Source: Terriglobia bacterium
GTDB lineage: Bacteria; Acidobacteriota; Terriglobia; Terriglobales; Acidobacteriaceae
NCBI GenBank assembly: GCA_021324365.1
Contig: JAJPJE010000081.1
Location: 36,691 to 100,690 of the forward strand
Direction: 5' to 3'
DNA: 64,000 nt
Shown here: positions 55,183-64,000 of the stretch, in pieces
Layout: every line of letters begins with the position of its first letter
How positions within the stretch are numbered: the stretch's first letter is position 1
The notes under the pieces: model-generated
Told to the model about the DNA's origin: nothing
What the model saw: the letters and a program-made list of their open reading frames with translations, nothing else
The model's database searches: none
Translations under genes and position numbers: made by a program

Positions 55183-55302
55183 TTAATGATGCAGGTAAAC
55201 GAAAACCATAGCTCCAACGCGCAACACGACCACCACCCCGGCGATGCCCAGAGCAAACCAAAACATGATGCGCTCGAAGGAATTGAAGTTTGCGGCAGTC
55301 AC
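55183..55302 (-). CDS. 39-residue single-span protein upstream of the cytochrome
   Basis: A GTG start with GAGG 6 bases upstream encodes TAANFNSFERIMFW followed by a hydrophobic span FALGIAGVVVVLRVGAMVFVYLHH (described in part), ending in His-His. The gene lies 120 bases before the cytochrome on the same strand. Small single-span proteins often accompany respiratory complexes, but no family is recognised. Confidence 0.5.
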   Translation of the reverse strand: MTAANFNSFERIMFWFALGIAGVVVVLRVGAMVFVYLHH

Positions 55303-55405
55303 ACGGCACCTCGTATGGCTCAACAATAAGATTCTTCGCGAGTGAGAGACAGGAGAGCGGTCACTACGCCGCGTGATATTGGGTCGGAAGTCCAGGCCGG
55401 CAGCG

Positions 55406-55417
55406 TGACATAAGTCA
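55406..55417. promoter_or_regulatory. FNR/DNR-type palindrome between the cytochrome and NapH-like genes
   Basis: TGAC-ATAA-GTCA, with perfect 4-bp arms and an N4 centre, lies in the divergent intergenic space about 105 bases before the small cytochrome-associated gene and 54 before the NapH-like start. Confidence 0.4.
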
Positions 55418-55470
55418 TCGCAAGCGGTGGAATGGTTACGTATTGTCGACACGTAAGTCTAGAAGCGGCG

Positions 55471-56577
55471 ATGACCATAACAGCGGAAAAGAGCGAGCGT
55501 GGATTGGCTTTGGTGAGCTCGATCACATCACGAAAGAGGCTTGTACGCCGCGAAGATAAGGATTCGAGTCAGCGAATACGGTTCGCGGTGCAGACAGCCT
55601 TCCTGCTTCTAAATCTTTGGATAGGCGTGCAGTTCTGGATGTGGGTGCGCTGGGCGGAGACCGGCGGTCAAACGACCGCGGCTTCGCGTCCTGCTGGAGT
55701 GGAGGGCTGGCTTCCCATCGAAGGCCTGATGCAATTCAAGTATGTTGCGGCGACCGCGCACCTACCGCGGATACATCCAGCGGCTTTCTTTCTCTTCAGT
55801 GCTTTCGTTTTGAGCTCGCTATTGTTTCGGAAATCGTTTTGTAGCTGGATCTGTCCGGTGGGAACGGTTTCCGAGTATCTATGGAAACTGGGGCGGCAAC
55901 TTTTCAGGCGAAACTTCACAGTGCCGCGATGGATGGATTTGCCGCTCCGCTCGTTGAAATACATCGTTCTAAGCTTCTTCGTCTACGCCGTGGCGACAAT
56001 GTCGGCCGAAGCTATCGCCGAGTTCGTAGCCAGCCCTTATGGACTCGTCGTCGACGTTCGAATGCTGAACTTCTTCCGGCTCGCTGGAAGCACGACGATA
56101 CTCGTTTTGGCAGGACTGGCAGTGGCATCCGTTTTTGTTCAGAACTTCTGGTGCCGTTATTTGTGTCCATATGGCGCGCTGATGGGGATGATCTCCATGC
56201 TGAGCCCCTTGCGAATCACACGCAGCGAAAGTGCGTGCATTGATTGTGCCAAATGTGCCAAGGCCTGCCCGGCAGTTCTTCCGGTCGATAAACTGGTACA
56301 GATTCGTTCGGCCGAATGCATGGCATGCCTGGAGTGCGTTGCAGTATGTCCGGCGAAGGACGCCTTGTCTCTGAAGGTGCTGGGCGGCACGGGAGCACGA
56401 AGTCGTGTATCTCCGTGGCAGATGGCGGCAGGAATGGCAATCATCTTCGTTGGCCTGGTCGGATATGCAAAATTAACCGGTCACTGGGATACACATCTGC
56501 CTCAGGAAGTCATTTGGAAGCTGGTGCCGTCGGCAAACGAACAGGAGCATGCGATAGTAGGAAATGAAGCGCCTTGA
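55471..56577 (+). CDS. NapH/CcoG-like polyferredoxin membrane protein
   Basis: 368 residues with several membrane spans and a cytoplasmic 2x[4Fe-4S] module. Membrane-proximal motifs FCSWICPVG and FWCRYLCPYG are typical of NapH/NosR/RdxA proteins. Clusters CIDCAKCAKACP (about 262) and CMACLECVAVCP (about 292) follow. A C-terminal span lies near 325-345. The start MTITAEKSER is chosen over an upstream ATG with no better site. NapH-type proteins pass electrons from quinol to periplasmic reductases. The gene is divergent from the HAO-like cytochrome, suggesting a shared pathway. Confidence 0.88.
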   Translation: MTITAEKSERGLALVSSITSRKRLVRREDKDSSQRIRFAVQTAFLLLNLWIGVQFWMWVRWAETGGQTTAASRPAGVEGWLPIEGLMQFKYVAATAHLPRIHPAAFFLFSAFVLSSLLFRKSFCSWICPVGTVSEYLWKLGRQLFRRNFTVPRWMDLPLRSLKYIVLSFFVYAVATMSAEAIAEFVASPYGLVVDVRMLNFFRLAGSTTILVLAGLAVASVFVQNFWCRYLCPYGALMGMISMLSPLRITRSESACIDCAKCAKACPAVLPVDKLVQIRSAECMACLECVAVCPAKDALSLKVLGGTGARSRVSPWQMAAGMAIIFVGLVGYAKLTGHWDTHLPQEVIWKLVPSANEQEHAIVGNEAP

Positions 56578-56808
56578 GAAATGAAAACTCGCGGCTGCTG
56601 ATTCGTGAGTTCGTCGCAGGATTTAGTGCACCGGTTCGTAGCACCCGCCTCGCCAATAGCGGGGCGAGATGGACCCCTCAGGTCTGTCGCAGGGTAAGAC
56701 GTAGTGGTGTCCGAGACTGTTGTTCGAGCAAAATGGAGTCCGTCAGCCCGCCGGAATGCCATGGGTCAAGAGAAGCACGTTGCGTGACAACCGCGCATCT
56801 AATTTTCC

Positions 56809-57021
56809 ATGGCCAGAGACCACAAAAGCGATCCCGTCATGCCCGACTCAGCCGGGCGCGTCATGTACATCGATGAACAGTCGAACCGGGAAGAAGTGGT
56901 TCGCCAACTCGCTTATCAATTCTATGAACTGCGTGGTCGCGAAGAGGGCCACGCGCTGGATGACTGGCTCGCCGCCGAAAAGTCCGTGCAAACCCAAGAG
57001 CGCCGAGCCCAAGCCGCCTAA
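56809..57021 (+). CDS. DUF2934 protein
   Basis: 70 residues. The C-terminal part NREEVVRQLAYQFYELRGREEGHALDDWLAAE is the DUF2934 signature (helix, then GRxxGHxxDDWLxAE). The short N-terminus is polar. DUF2934 genes are multicopy in Acidobacteriota and Proteobacteria and have no known role. An alternative start at M19 would leave only the core domain. The gene is followed by a long hairpin at 57024-57070. Confidence 0.85.
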   Translation: MARDHKSDPVMPDSAGRVMYIDEQSNREEVVRQLAYQFYELRGREEGHALDDWLAAEKSVQTQERRAQAA

Positions 57022-57023
57022 AC

Positions 57024-57070
57024 AAATGGGGGCAGTGTTGCACGTCTTTCTTTTTTGCACTGCCCCATTT
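57024..57070 (+). terminator. Long hairpin after the DUF2934 gene
   Basis: AAATGGGGGCAGTG (57024-57037) pairs with CACTGCCCCATTT (57058-57070) with one bulged base. The 20-base loop contains CTTTCTTTTTT. It starts 3 bases after the stop, so it probably terminates transcription, although the T-run is in the loop, not after the stem. Confidence 0.6.
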
Positions 57071-57171
57071 CTCAGCTCCGCTGAGTGCAGCATAAGCGCC
57101 TAACGCTGGAGTTGGACTCTTGTCGATACACGAAAATTGCTGTTAAGAACGGGTAAAATTACCGGGAAATA

Positions 57172-57248
57172 TGGCGCGCCCTGAGAGATTCGAACTCCCG
57201 ACCTTCTGATTCGTAGTCAGACGCTCTATCCAACTGAGCTAAGGGCGC
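57172..57248 (-). tRNA. tRNA-Arg (anticodon ACG)
   Basis: The minus strand starts GCGCCCTTAGCTCAG. Acceptor stem GCGCCCT/AGGGCGC, D-arm, anticodon stem-loop TCTGA-CTACGAA-TCAGA and T-arm with GAGTTCGAATCTC are complete. Discriminator G and encoded CCA follow. Length 77. Confidence 0.97.
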
Positions 57249-57344
57249 TCGTGTTGCGGTCAGTCGATTATAACAAATCAAACCAGGCGCTTAACGCAGA
57301 GAAGGCGGAGTAACGCAGGGATATCAAGGTGGGCTGGCGATCGA

Positions 57345-57713
57345 TCATGTCTTCGGTTCGGGCGAAAAAAGCTTTCGGATGCTTCCGTGCATTTCGTTGA
57401 GCACGCTGTTCAGCTTGATGAGATTCGGAGTGTCAACCGCGATGCGCTGTGAGGCAATGTCGCCGATGATGCGCTCGCACATTTCCGTTGTTCGCTGAAT
57501 ACGAAACTGAATGACCGCACGATTCACCTCGGCAGGATTGTGGTCGCGAGCCGTGGCTATTGCCCAGAGGGTGTTGCGGAGGTGATCGAGGGCCCGGCGA
57601 AAATCATCCATCAGCATGCTCGGCAGGCCTACGCCCTGCAAATCACGCTCAATCTTCTCGAGGTCTTCTTTTAAGTCACGGACGTGCTCGATCAGTACAT
57701 CGGACATCGCCAT
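57345..57713 (-). CDS. Conserved-type helical protein of unknown function
   Basis: 122 residues from MAMSDVLIEHV, which has AAGGGGA about 8 bases upstream; a longer frame (to 57767) lacks a site. It is almost entirely helical: DLKEDLEKIERDLQG suggests a coiled coil, then DDFRRALDHLRNTLWAIATAR and FRIQRTTEMCERIIGDI. No membrane span or known motif is seen. I do not recognise the family. Codon usage and the site support a real gene. Confidence 0.65.
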   Translation of the reverse strand: MAMSDVLIEHVRDLKEDLEKIERDLQGVGLPSMLMDDFRRALDHLRNTLWAIATARDHNPAEVNRAVIQFRIQRTTEMCERIIGDIASQRIAVDTPNLIKLNSVLNEMHGSIRKLFSPEPKT

Positions 57714-57946
57714 CCGGCGTTCCCCTTGATCCGCACCAACGTGCGAAGAGTGCTTCGTCCCGCTCATGCTAAATCAAAAACATCGTATTGCCACCACTTT
57801 TCGATTTGACATTTGTAGCAGTGTGCAACGAAATGCCCTGCCGTTTTCCCGGCCAACGGACAGGCGTGACATGATGATGACACCTGCAAAGCTCAAGGAT
57901 TATGGGCGCACGCTTTCGTGAAGTCAGCCGCTCAATAGCTACAGCG

Positions 57947-58051
57947 CTACTGGCAACAGCTGGGAGGCTTTTTGCGACGCGCGCGAAGTCTTGTGAACAC
58001 GATCGCTGCGAGGATTGCGGCGGCAACGGTAATGGCTAACGCGGCCTGCAT
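57947..58051 (-). CDS. 34-residue membrane peptide with a Cys-Cys tail
   Basis: Encodes MQAALAITVAAAILAAIVF, then a basic TRLRARRKKPPSCCQ. One N-terminal span followed by a positive cytoplasmic tail with a Cys pair resembles FeoB-associated Cys-rich small membrane proteins in layout only. No strong ribosome binding site is seen. It lies in a 550-base gap that otherwise shows no gene. Confidence 0.4.
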   Translation of the reverse strand: MQAALAITVAAAILAAIVFTRLRARRKKPPSCCQ

Positions 58052-58316
58052 TGATCAATCATAGATCAGCGATATTATCGGTGCCGATTTGGGCAATGAT
58101 CCTCGAACAGAATTCAAATTATCCACAGCGCTGCCATGGCGTTGTCTTATGCTGAACACCGCAGCAGGTCCTATCTGCCTATGGCGTGACTAGGGCTCGC
58201 GCAACGCAGATGCGGTGCTCAACTCGGCATTGAGTCGCGAGCCTGCATCCTGCCTTTCCCTCCCCAGTTGTTCACGCCAGTGCAACGCGGTTTCGGCCCA
58301 AACCCAGGAGGATGAA

Positions 58317-59732
58317 ATGCGAAAGCTTTGTATCGTTCTATTTGTACTCGTCATTTTCAACATTGTTTCCGCTCAGAACCTGTCTTCCGCTAACCTGCAT
58401 GCCGATTACTACAGCGCTGCAGAGCAGTTTTCTCCCTCTGAGAATCCCAATGGCACGTGGACTTACGGCTACAGCAAGCGCCTGGGTTCCCGGTTCAACC
58501 CACTCACAACGGCAGGCGGATGTAACTGCGCCGACGAATACAACGGCTGGTATGGACCATCAGGTCCTGGGAGCGCGCCTATGATCGTGACCAGCAGTGG
58601 ATTGGCGCAGCAGTACGCCATCAAATTGCAGGCTTCTTCAAACACAACGACTGTGTTGCGCTGGACTGCTCCCTCTTCCGGGAAGTACGACTTGATCGCT
58701 AACTTTTACGGCGTCTCAGGCGGCTCAACTATTGCAATCCTTGTCGAGAATCGAATTCGGTTTCAGGACATCATTTCTGCAGCTAACGATCGGAAATGGT
58801 CGTGGCTTACCTTCAGAGCGGCGCAGGGTGACACGGTCGACTTCGTTGTCGGATCTAAAGGCGATTTGACGGACTCTGGCGTCCTGCTGCAGGCAATGAT
58901 CCGCACGCACAACTACCGCTTCGAGGTAATCGATCCACCGGGATCGAGGTGGACCATTACTCGCCGCATTAACAATCTGGGTGCGATTGCTGGGGCCTTT
59001 CGCGACAACCAGGGCGTCTATCACGGCTTCGTTTTACATAAAGGTAACTACATCGTGATCGATTACCAGGACCCAGAAGGAGAATTCGTTGCCGGCGGAA
59101 CCTATGCACTGGGAATCAATGACTGGGGCCAGGTGGTCGGATATGCGTTTAGTGCAGATTACACCACTGTGCGTAGTTTCTTATGGCAAAACGGAAAGTT
59201 CAAAAACATCACCGTACCCGGACTCACCAATGTAGGAGCACAAGGCATTAACAATTGGGGAGAGATTGTCGGATACAGCGACACCAATGCCTTCCTACTG
59301 CAGAGAGATGGTAAGTGGTTATCCATCGCCCCTCCTGAGATCAGCTATTATCCGTCCGCTGAGGTAGTCACGACGTTTGGCAAAGTGGGCGGTAATTACT
59401 ACGATCAGGATTTCTGGATACACAGTTTCGTTCGCGATACAAAGGGCAACTATTCCGACATCTCGTTCCCCGGAGCAACCGATACCGTTCTCTACGGCAT
59501 GAACGACTGGGGCGTGATTAGTGGTCGCTACTTCGGCGGGCCGGTTTGTGCCCCGGACTACAGCTACGGACAATCCTTCATGAAGGTCGGGGCGCGATAC
59601 CTTCCAATCTGGGTACCGGGCCAGATAAGTAGTGGCGTGGACGGCCTCAACAACTTTGGAGTGATTACCGGCCTCGCTATCGATGTGAATGGAATTGGTC
59701 ACGGATTTATTGGAATTCCGGATACCGAATAG
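58317..59732 (+). CDS. Secreted HAF-repeat protein with N-terminal beta domain
   Basis: 471 residues with a signal peptide (1-20). The N-terminal domain (about 25-215) holds GGCNCADEYNGWYGPSGPG and a jelly-roll-like LRWTAPSSGKYDLIANFYGVSGGST with RIRFQDIISA, like a carbohydrate-binding or PA14-like fold. The C-terminal half has HAF-type repeats: INNLGAIAGAF, INDWGQVVGYAF, INNWGEIVGYSD, MNDWGVISGRYF and LNNFGVITGLAI. These are a probable beta-propeller. The ATG has AGGAGG 5 bases upstream. A surface or secreted location is inferred. A strong terminator follows. Confidence 0.85.
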   Translation: MRKLCIVLFVLVIFNIVSAQNLSSANLHADYYSAAEQFSPSENPNGTWTYGYSKRLGSRFNPLTTAGGCNCADEYNGWYGPSGPGSAPMIVTSSGLAQQYAIKLQASSNTTTVLRWTAPSSGKYDLIANFYGVSGGSTIAILVENRIRFQDIISAANDRKWSWLTFRAAQGDTVDFVVGSKGDLTDSGVLLQAMIRTHNYRFEVIDPPGSRWTITRRINNLGAIAGAFRDNQGVYHGFVLHKGNYIVIDYQDPEGEFVAGGTYALGINDWGQVVGYAFSADYTTVRSFLWQNGKFKNITVPGLTNVGAQGINNWGEIVGYSDTNAFLLQRDGKWLSIAPPEISYYPSAEVVTTFGKVGGNYYDQDFWIHSFVRDTKGNYSDISFPGATDTVLYGMNDWGVISGRYFGGPVCAPDYSYGQSFMKVGARYLPIWVPGQISSGVDGLNNFGVITGLAIDVNGIGHGFIGIPDTE

Positions 59733-59746
59733 CCCAAACCTCGACT

Positions 59747-59780
59747 AGCCCACCGCGACAGGTATTGCGGTGGGCTTTTT
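59747..59780 (+). terminator. Terminator after the HAF-repeat gene
   Basis: 10-bp stem AGCCCACCGC (59747-59756) / GCGGTGGGCT (59767-59776), followed by TTTTTCTATTT. The opposing M48 gene ends immediately next to it. Confidence 0.9.
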
Positions 59781-60878
59781 CTATTTGCGATGTAGTACCG
59801 GAGGATTCGAATCGCTCTTGCTGCTCGTATCGGTTGGTTCCTGGCCTGCGTCGCGCTGTATGAGTGTTGGATGTCCGTTAAAGCCGGCATCAATCTTGTA
59901 GCGGTTGTCGAGCGCGATCACGCGTGCCTTGATTTCTTCAAAGTCACTCGTATCGACGACGTAATCTGTACGGGGCGGCAAATACCGCTCAATTTCGTTC
60001 TGGGCGCGCTTGATGCGATCACCGGTCATAGGATGAGTGGAGAATGCCTTGGCAATAAAGCTGTGCTTCCCTTTCTCGTCGGTCTTGAACTTCTCGAACA
60101 GCTTCACGAATTCCTGGGGATCGTATCCCGTCTCGTAGTCGTATTGCAGGCCGAGGAAGTCGGCTTCGCGCTCGGCATCGCGGCTAAACTTCAGCACTCC
60201 AATGGGAACCGCTACTCCCATGGCTTCCCTGACTGCCAGCGCGGCTGGACCGCCAAACATGATCAGAGGAATGGATGCCAGGTTGAAGATTTCGTTACGG
60301 GTGGCATTTTTGGTCGCATGGCGCGCAGCCACATGCGCGATCTCGTGCGCCATGACGCCCGCGAGTCCTGCTTCATTGTCGGCAGCCTCGATCAAGCCGG
60401 TGTTGACGAAGAAGAATCCGCCAGGGAGCGCGAAAGCATTTACTTCGTCATCTTGCAGGACTTTTATCTCGAATGGGACGCGAGCATCGGAATTGGCGAC
60501 AAGCCGCTGCCCCAGCCGATTGATATACGCGTTGATAACCGGATCTTCCACGACCCTGGAGTTCGCTTCGACTTCCTGGGCGAGCTGGCGGCCCATCTCG
60601 ATCTCGCGTTCGAGAGAGTAGAAATCGAGTCCGGCGCCGATGTTCCGGTTGCCGATTTTGGTCAGGTCGTATTTTGGGTCGAGATGCCGGGCAGGCGGAG
60701 TGACGCGCGGCAGGAAGAAACTGAACGAGATGCCGGGAAGATCTGCCGGACTCTGGTGAAATGCAACGGCAGCGAGCGATGAGACCAGATCAGGCGCATT
60801 TGTGAACCGAACCTGTGCTCCAAGCAGAGTGCCGAAGAAAAGCATCAGCAACATCGACACCGCACGGCCAGTTTTCAT
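59781..60878 (-). CDS. M48-family periplasmic metalloprotease (BepA-like)
   Basis: 365 residues with a signal peptide (1-21). The zinc site is VMAHEIAHVAARH (near 178), and the third ligand Glu is in AEREADFLGLQYDYETGYDP (near 235). DDEVNAFALPGGFFFVNTGLI precedes the zinc site as in the BepA/YggG group. No membrane span beyond the signal is seen. The C-terminus is charged and lacks TPR repeats, unlike BepA itself. A role in outer-membrane protein quality control is inferred from the family. Confidence 0.9.
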   Translation of the reverse strand: MKTGRAVSMLLMLFFGTLLGAQVRFTNAPDLVSSLAAVAFHQSPADLPGISFSFFLPRVTPPARHLDPKYDLTKIGNRNIGAGLDFYSLEREIEMGRQLAQEVEANSRVVEDPVINAYINRLGQRLVANSDARVPFEIKVLQDDEVNAFALPGGFFFVNTGLIEAADNEAGLAGVMAHEIAHVAARHATKNATRNEIFNLASIPLIMFGGPAALAVREAMGVAVPIGVLKFSRDAEREADFLGLQYDYETGYDPQEFVKLFEKFKTDEKGKHSFIAKAFSTHPMTGDRIKRAQNEIERYLPPRTDYVVDTSDFEEIKARVIALDNRYKIDAGFNGHPTLIQRDAGQEPTDTSSKSDSNPPVLHRK

Positions 60879-61191
60879 CGCCGTCTCGAATGACTGGAGT
60901 ACGTCCGCGTCACGTTAGAACTCAATGTAGCTTCACTCGTTGCTTCGGCGGGACGAGCAACGGAGCGAGAATCGAATTCAAAGTGAGGCGAAGATTAAAT
61001 CACAACTTCCCTGGCTTCGATCCTTTTTATAGGTCCGAGAGCGCGAGGAAGATGGCGTGCAGTGCGGCTTCCTGAATTGCTGAGAGACCTTCTAATGACT
61101 CTGGCGGAGAGGCTGCTGTAGTTTTCGGGCACGTGCTGAAGCCAACCGCCGGCCGGAGCGTCAATCTAACCAATTGAAAATAAATAGTATA

Positions 61192-61218
61192 TTTAGCTAT
61201 CCTAAAACCTTAGCTAAA
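61192..61218. promoter_or_regulatory. Second inverted repeat upstream of groESL
   Basis: TTTAGCTA (61192-61199) and TAGCTAAA (61211-61218) are perfect 8-bp arms with an 11-base centre. They end 14 bases before the groESL -35 box. Confidence 0.4.
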
Positions 61219-61231
61219 CCCACTCAAGTTC

Positions 61232-61261
61232 TTGACATTAGGGTTTGGATTTCGATACATT
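61232..61261 (+). promoter_or_regulatory. Vegetative promoter of groESL
   Basis: TTGACA at 61232-61237 and TACATT at 61256-61261, spacing 18. The -10 overlaps the CIRCE operator. Confidence 0.65.
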
Positions 61262-61286
61262 AGCACTCGTTACATTTGAGTGCTAA
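61260..61286. promoter_or_regulatory. CIRCE operator (HrcA site)
   Basis: TTAGCACTC-N9-GAGTGCTAA, a perfect match to CIRCE, lies 109 bases upstream of groES. It predicts HrcA repression relieved by heat shock. Confidence 0.95.
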
Positions 61287-61394
61287 CAGAGAAGCCGGGT
61301 GGGCAATTTAGTCAAGTGCTCGTCTGGACTTCAAATCAATCAGTTCTGCAATGCTCAACCTTTAAGAAGACACAGTTTGAAAGGAGTCGAAAGA

Positions 61395-61718
61395 ATGGCA
61401 CAGAAGCTAACTCCCCTCCACGACCGCATCCTGGTCCGCCGCGTAGAAGAAGCTGAGACTACGCGAGGTGGGATCATCATTCCCGATAGCGCGAAAGATA
61501 AGCCGCAGGAAGGCGAAGTGATCGCCGTCGGCAAAGGCAAAGTAAATGAAGAAGGGAAAGTTCATCCCCTCGATGTGAAAGCGGGTGACCGCATCCTGTT
61601 CGGAAAATATTCGGGCACGGAAATCAAGATTGACGGCGAAGAGTTTGTGATCATGCGCGAAGAGGAAGTGCTTGGAATCCTCGAAGGCGCCACGAAACAC
61701 GCCGGAGCCAAGAAGTAA
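61395..61718 (+). CDS. groES: Co-chaperonin GroES
   Basis: Lid of the GroEL chamber, 107 residues, slightly longer than the usual 95-100. [38 protein letters not shown] is the typical start and mobile loop. [33 protein letters not shown] is the conserved core. The start at MAQKL follows AAAGGAG by 8 bases. The extra tail ATKHAGAKK is Lys-rich. Regulated by CIRCE; groEL follows 111 bases later. Confidence 0.97.
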   Translation: MAQKLTPLHDRILVRRVEEAETTRGGIIIPDSAKDKPQEGEVIAVGKGKVNEEGKVHPLDVKAGDRILFGKYSGTEIKIDGEEFVIMREEEVLGILEGATKHAGAKK

Positions 61719-61784
61719 ACGCTTTCGCGTCGTCTGAGGCGCGAGCGATTATCCCGAGCGCTTTTTGTGAAGGATCTGCTGTAA

Positions 61785-63494
<1,710 letters not shown>

Positions 63495-63502
63495 TCGCGT
63501 AG

Positions 63503-63523
63503 TCCGCGGCTTCTGAGCCGCGG
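63503..63523. repeat. CCGCGGC palindrome and CATCCTGAGC motif after groEL
   Basis: CCGCGGC-TTCTGA-GCCGCGG is followed at about 63528 by TCATCCTGAGCGCGAAAAGC and GAAGGAACTT. A related TTATCCCGAGCGC...GAAGGATCTG sits between groES and groEL (61750-61780). Both look like members of a dispersed intergenic repeat. Confidence 0.5.
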
Positions 63524-63570
63524 GCGATCATCCTGAGCGCGAAAAGCGCGAAGGAACTTAAATTAAATTA

Positions 63571-63600
63571 AGCCCCGCAGCGATGCGGGGCTTTTGTTTA
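63571..63600 (+). terminator. Terminator after groEL
   Basis: 8-bp stem AGCCCCGC (63571-63578) / GCGGGGCT (63585-63592), then TTTGTTTA. Confidence 0.85.
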
Positions 63601-63628
63601 TGTCGCGCCGAAGAAAACCCTGTGGTGG

Positions 63629-63833
63629 CCCAGGTTCGCGTCCTGCTGGTCGACGCTAACCTGGGTGTAGATAAGCGCCTATAGTGCAAATTTTGATCAA
63701 GTGATATGGGCAGTCAGCGACTCTATAGCTGCCCAGGTTAGCCAAAAATTGGCAAACCCGGGGTACCTGGCTGTCGAGTATCGGCTGTCAGCCGAAGCAA
63801 TCTAGCCCTGCAGTAATATCGTATCAAGATATT
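63629..63833. other. Structured non-coding region before a transposase gene
   Basis: Contains CCCAGGTT (63629-63636) with its complement AACCTGGG (63658-63665), a third CCCAGGTT (63732-63739), TGGGCAG/CTGCCCA (63707-63713, 63729-63735), GCCAAAAATTGGC (63741-63753) and AATATC-N7-GATATT (63815-63833). Part of it may be the left end of the insertion sequence whose transposase begins at 63960. No gene is seen in 63601-63959. Confidence 0.45.
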
Positions 63834-63959
63834 TAAGAGATAAAAAACAATACGACGCTGCGACATCTACCCATGATTCGGGGAGGCGGGAGGGTGACCT
63901 TGCCTGCGAAAAACGTATCCCATAGCTGAGAGAGTGAGCATCAGTAAGGGGAGACGAAA

Positions 63960-64000
63960 ATGACGAACTCAAAGCGAGCGCGATACACGTTGGAGTTCAA
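63960..64000 (+). CDS. Transposase, N-terminal 13 codons only (IS3-like orfA type)
   Basis: The frame reads MTNSKRARYTLEF and runs off the window. This start strongly resembles the first ORF of IS3-type transposases (a helix-turn-helix protein opening with KRxRYTxEFK). AAGGGGAGA lies 5-6 bases upstream. With so few codons the family is tentative. Confidence 0.55.
   Translation, partial: MTNSKRARYTLEF

Overview
The window looks like a chromosomal segment of an Acidobacteriota (Terriglobia-like) bacterium. This is an inference from gene content and style: moderately high GC, a PFOR gene followed by a DHOD-like gene, many small DUF genes (DUF302, DUF2934, SIMPL, YtxH, DinB), a REC/thioredoxin-reductase-like fusion, M48 and HExxH metalloproteases, HAF-repeat secreted protein, several RND pumps, and dispersed palindromic intergenic repeats of the GGGGCTAAAGCCCC / GCGGCTGAAGCCGC type. 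No marker gene was compared, so the phylum call is tentative.

Layout. 1-4.4 kb: end of a pyruvate:ferredoxin oxidoreductase gene overlapping a DHOD-like gene, then a terminator. 4.5-10.6 kb: small stress, envelope and unknown genes, with two dispersed repeat elements. 10.8-12.0 kb: a mobile-DNA scar holding a decayed IS481-type element, an intact tRNA-Lys, a decayed tyrosine recombinase end and a truncated second tRNA-Lys. 12.0-20.8 kb: metabolism and RNA modification (pgm, pepD, a phosphoesterase-like lipoprotein, iscS-mnmA, a PagL-like protein, citrate synthase). 21.1-27.9 kb: motility (RsbW-like ATPase, FliS, FliD, FlaG and flagellin on the minus strand; FlbD, MotA, MotB and an HDOD protein on the plus strand) around a shared intergenic region with two matching sigma-28-like -10 boxes. 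28.1-33.9 kb: a pseudokinase-TonB fusion, tmRNA, a cyclic-nucleotide-binding domain protein and a large GGDEF-EAL protein. 34-41.8 kb: a CFA-synthase-like methyltransferase, a zinc metalloprotease, and a two-gene signalling pair (cNMP-sensing histidine kinase plus a receiver/Grx-like/TrxR-like fusion). 41.9-52.6 kb: two RND efflux operons around a heme A synthase gene, one starting with an RraA-like gene. 53-56.6 kb: an octaheme HAO-like cytochrome operon divergent from a NapH-like ferredoxin gene. 56.8-61 kb: small genes, tRNA-Arg, a HAF-repeat exoprotein and an M48 protease. 61.2-63.6 kb: groES-groEL behind a perfect CIRCE operator. 63.6-64 kb: a structured leader and the first codons of a transposase.

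The most interesting parts are (i) the receiver-Grx-TrxR protein that has lost every expected redox cysteine and sits back-to-back with a cNMP-sensing kinase, (ii) the pseudokinase-TonB fusion, (iii) the HAO-like cytochrome operon with its own multi-spanning membrane partner and an FNR-type palindrome in the divergent promoter region, (iv) the RraA-like gene translationally coupled to an RND pump, and (v) the tRNA-Lys integration scar.
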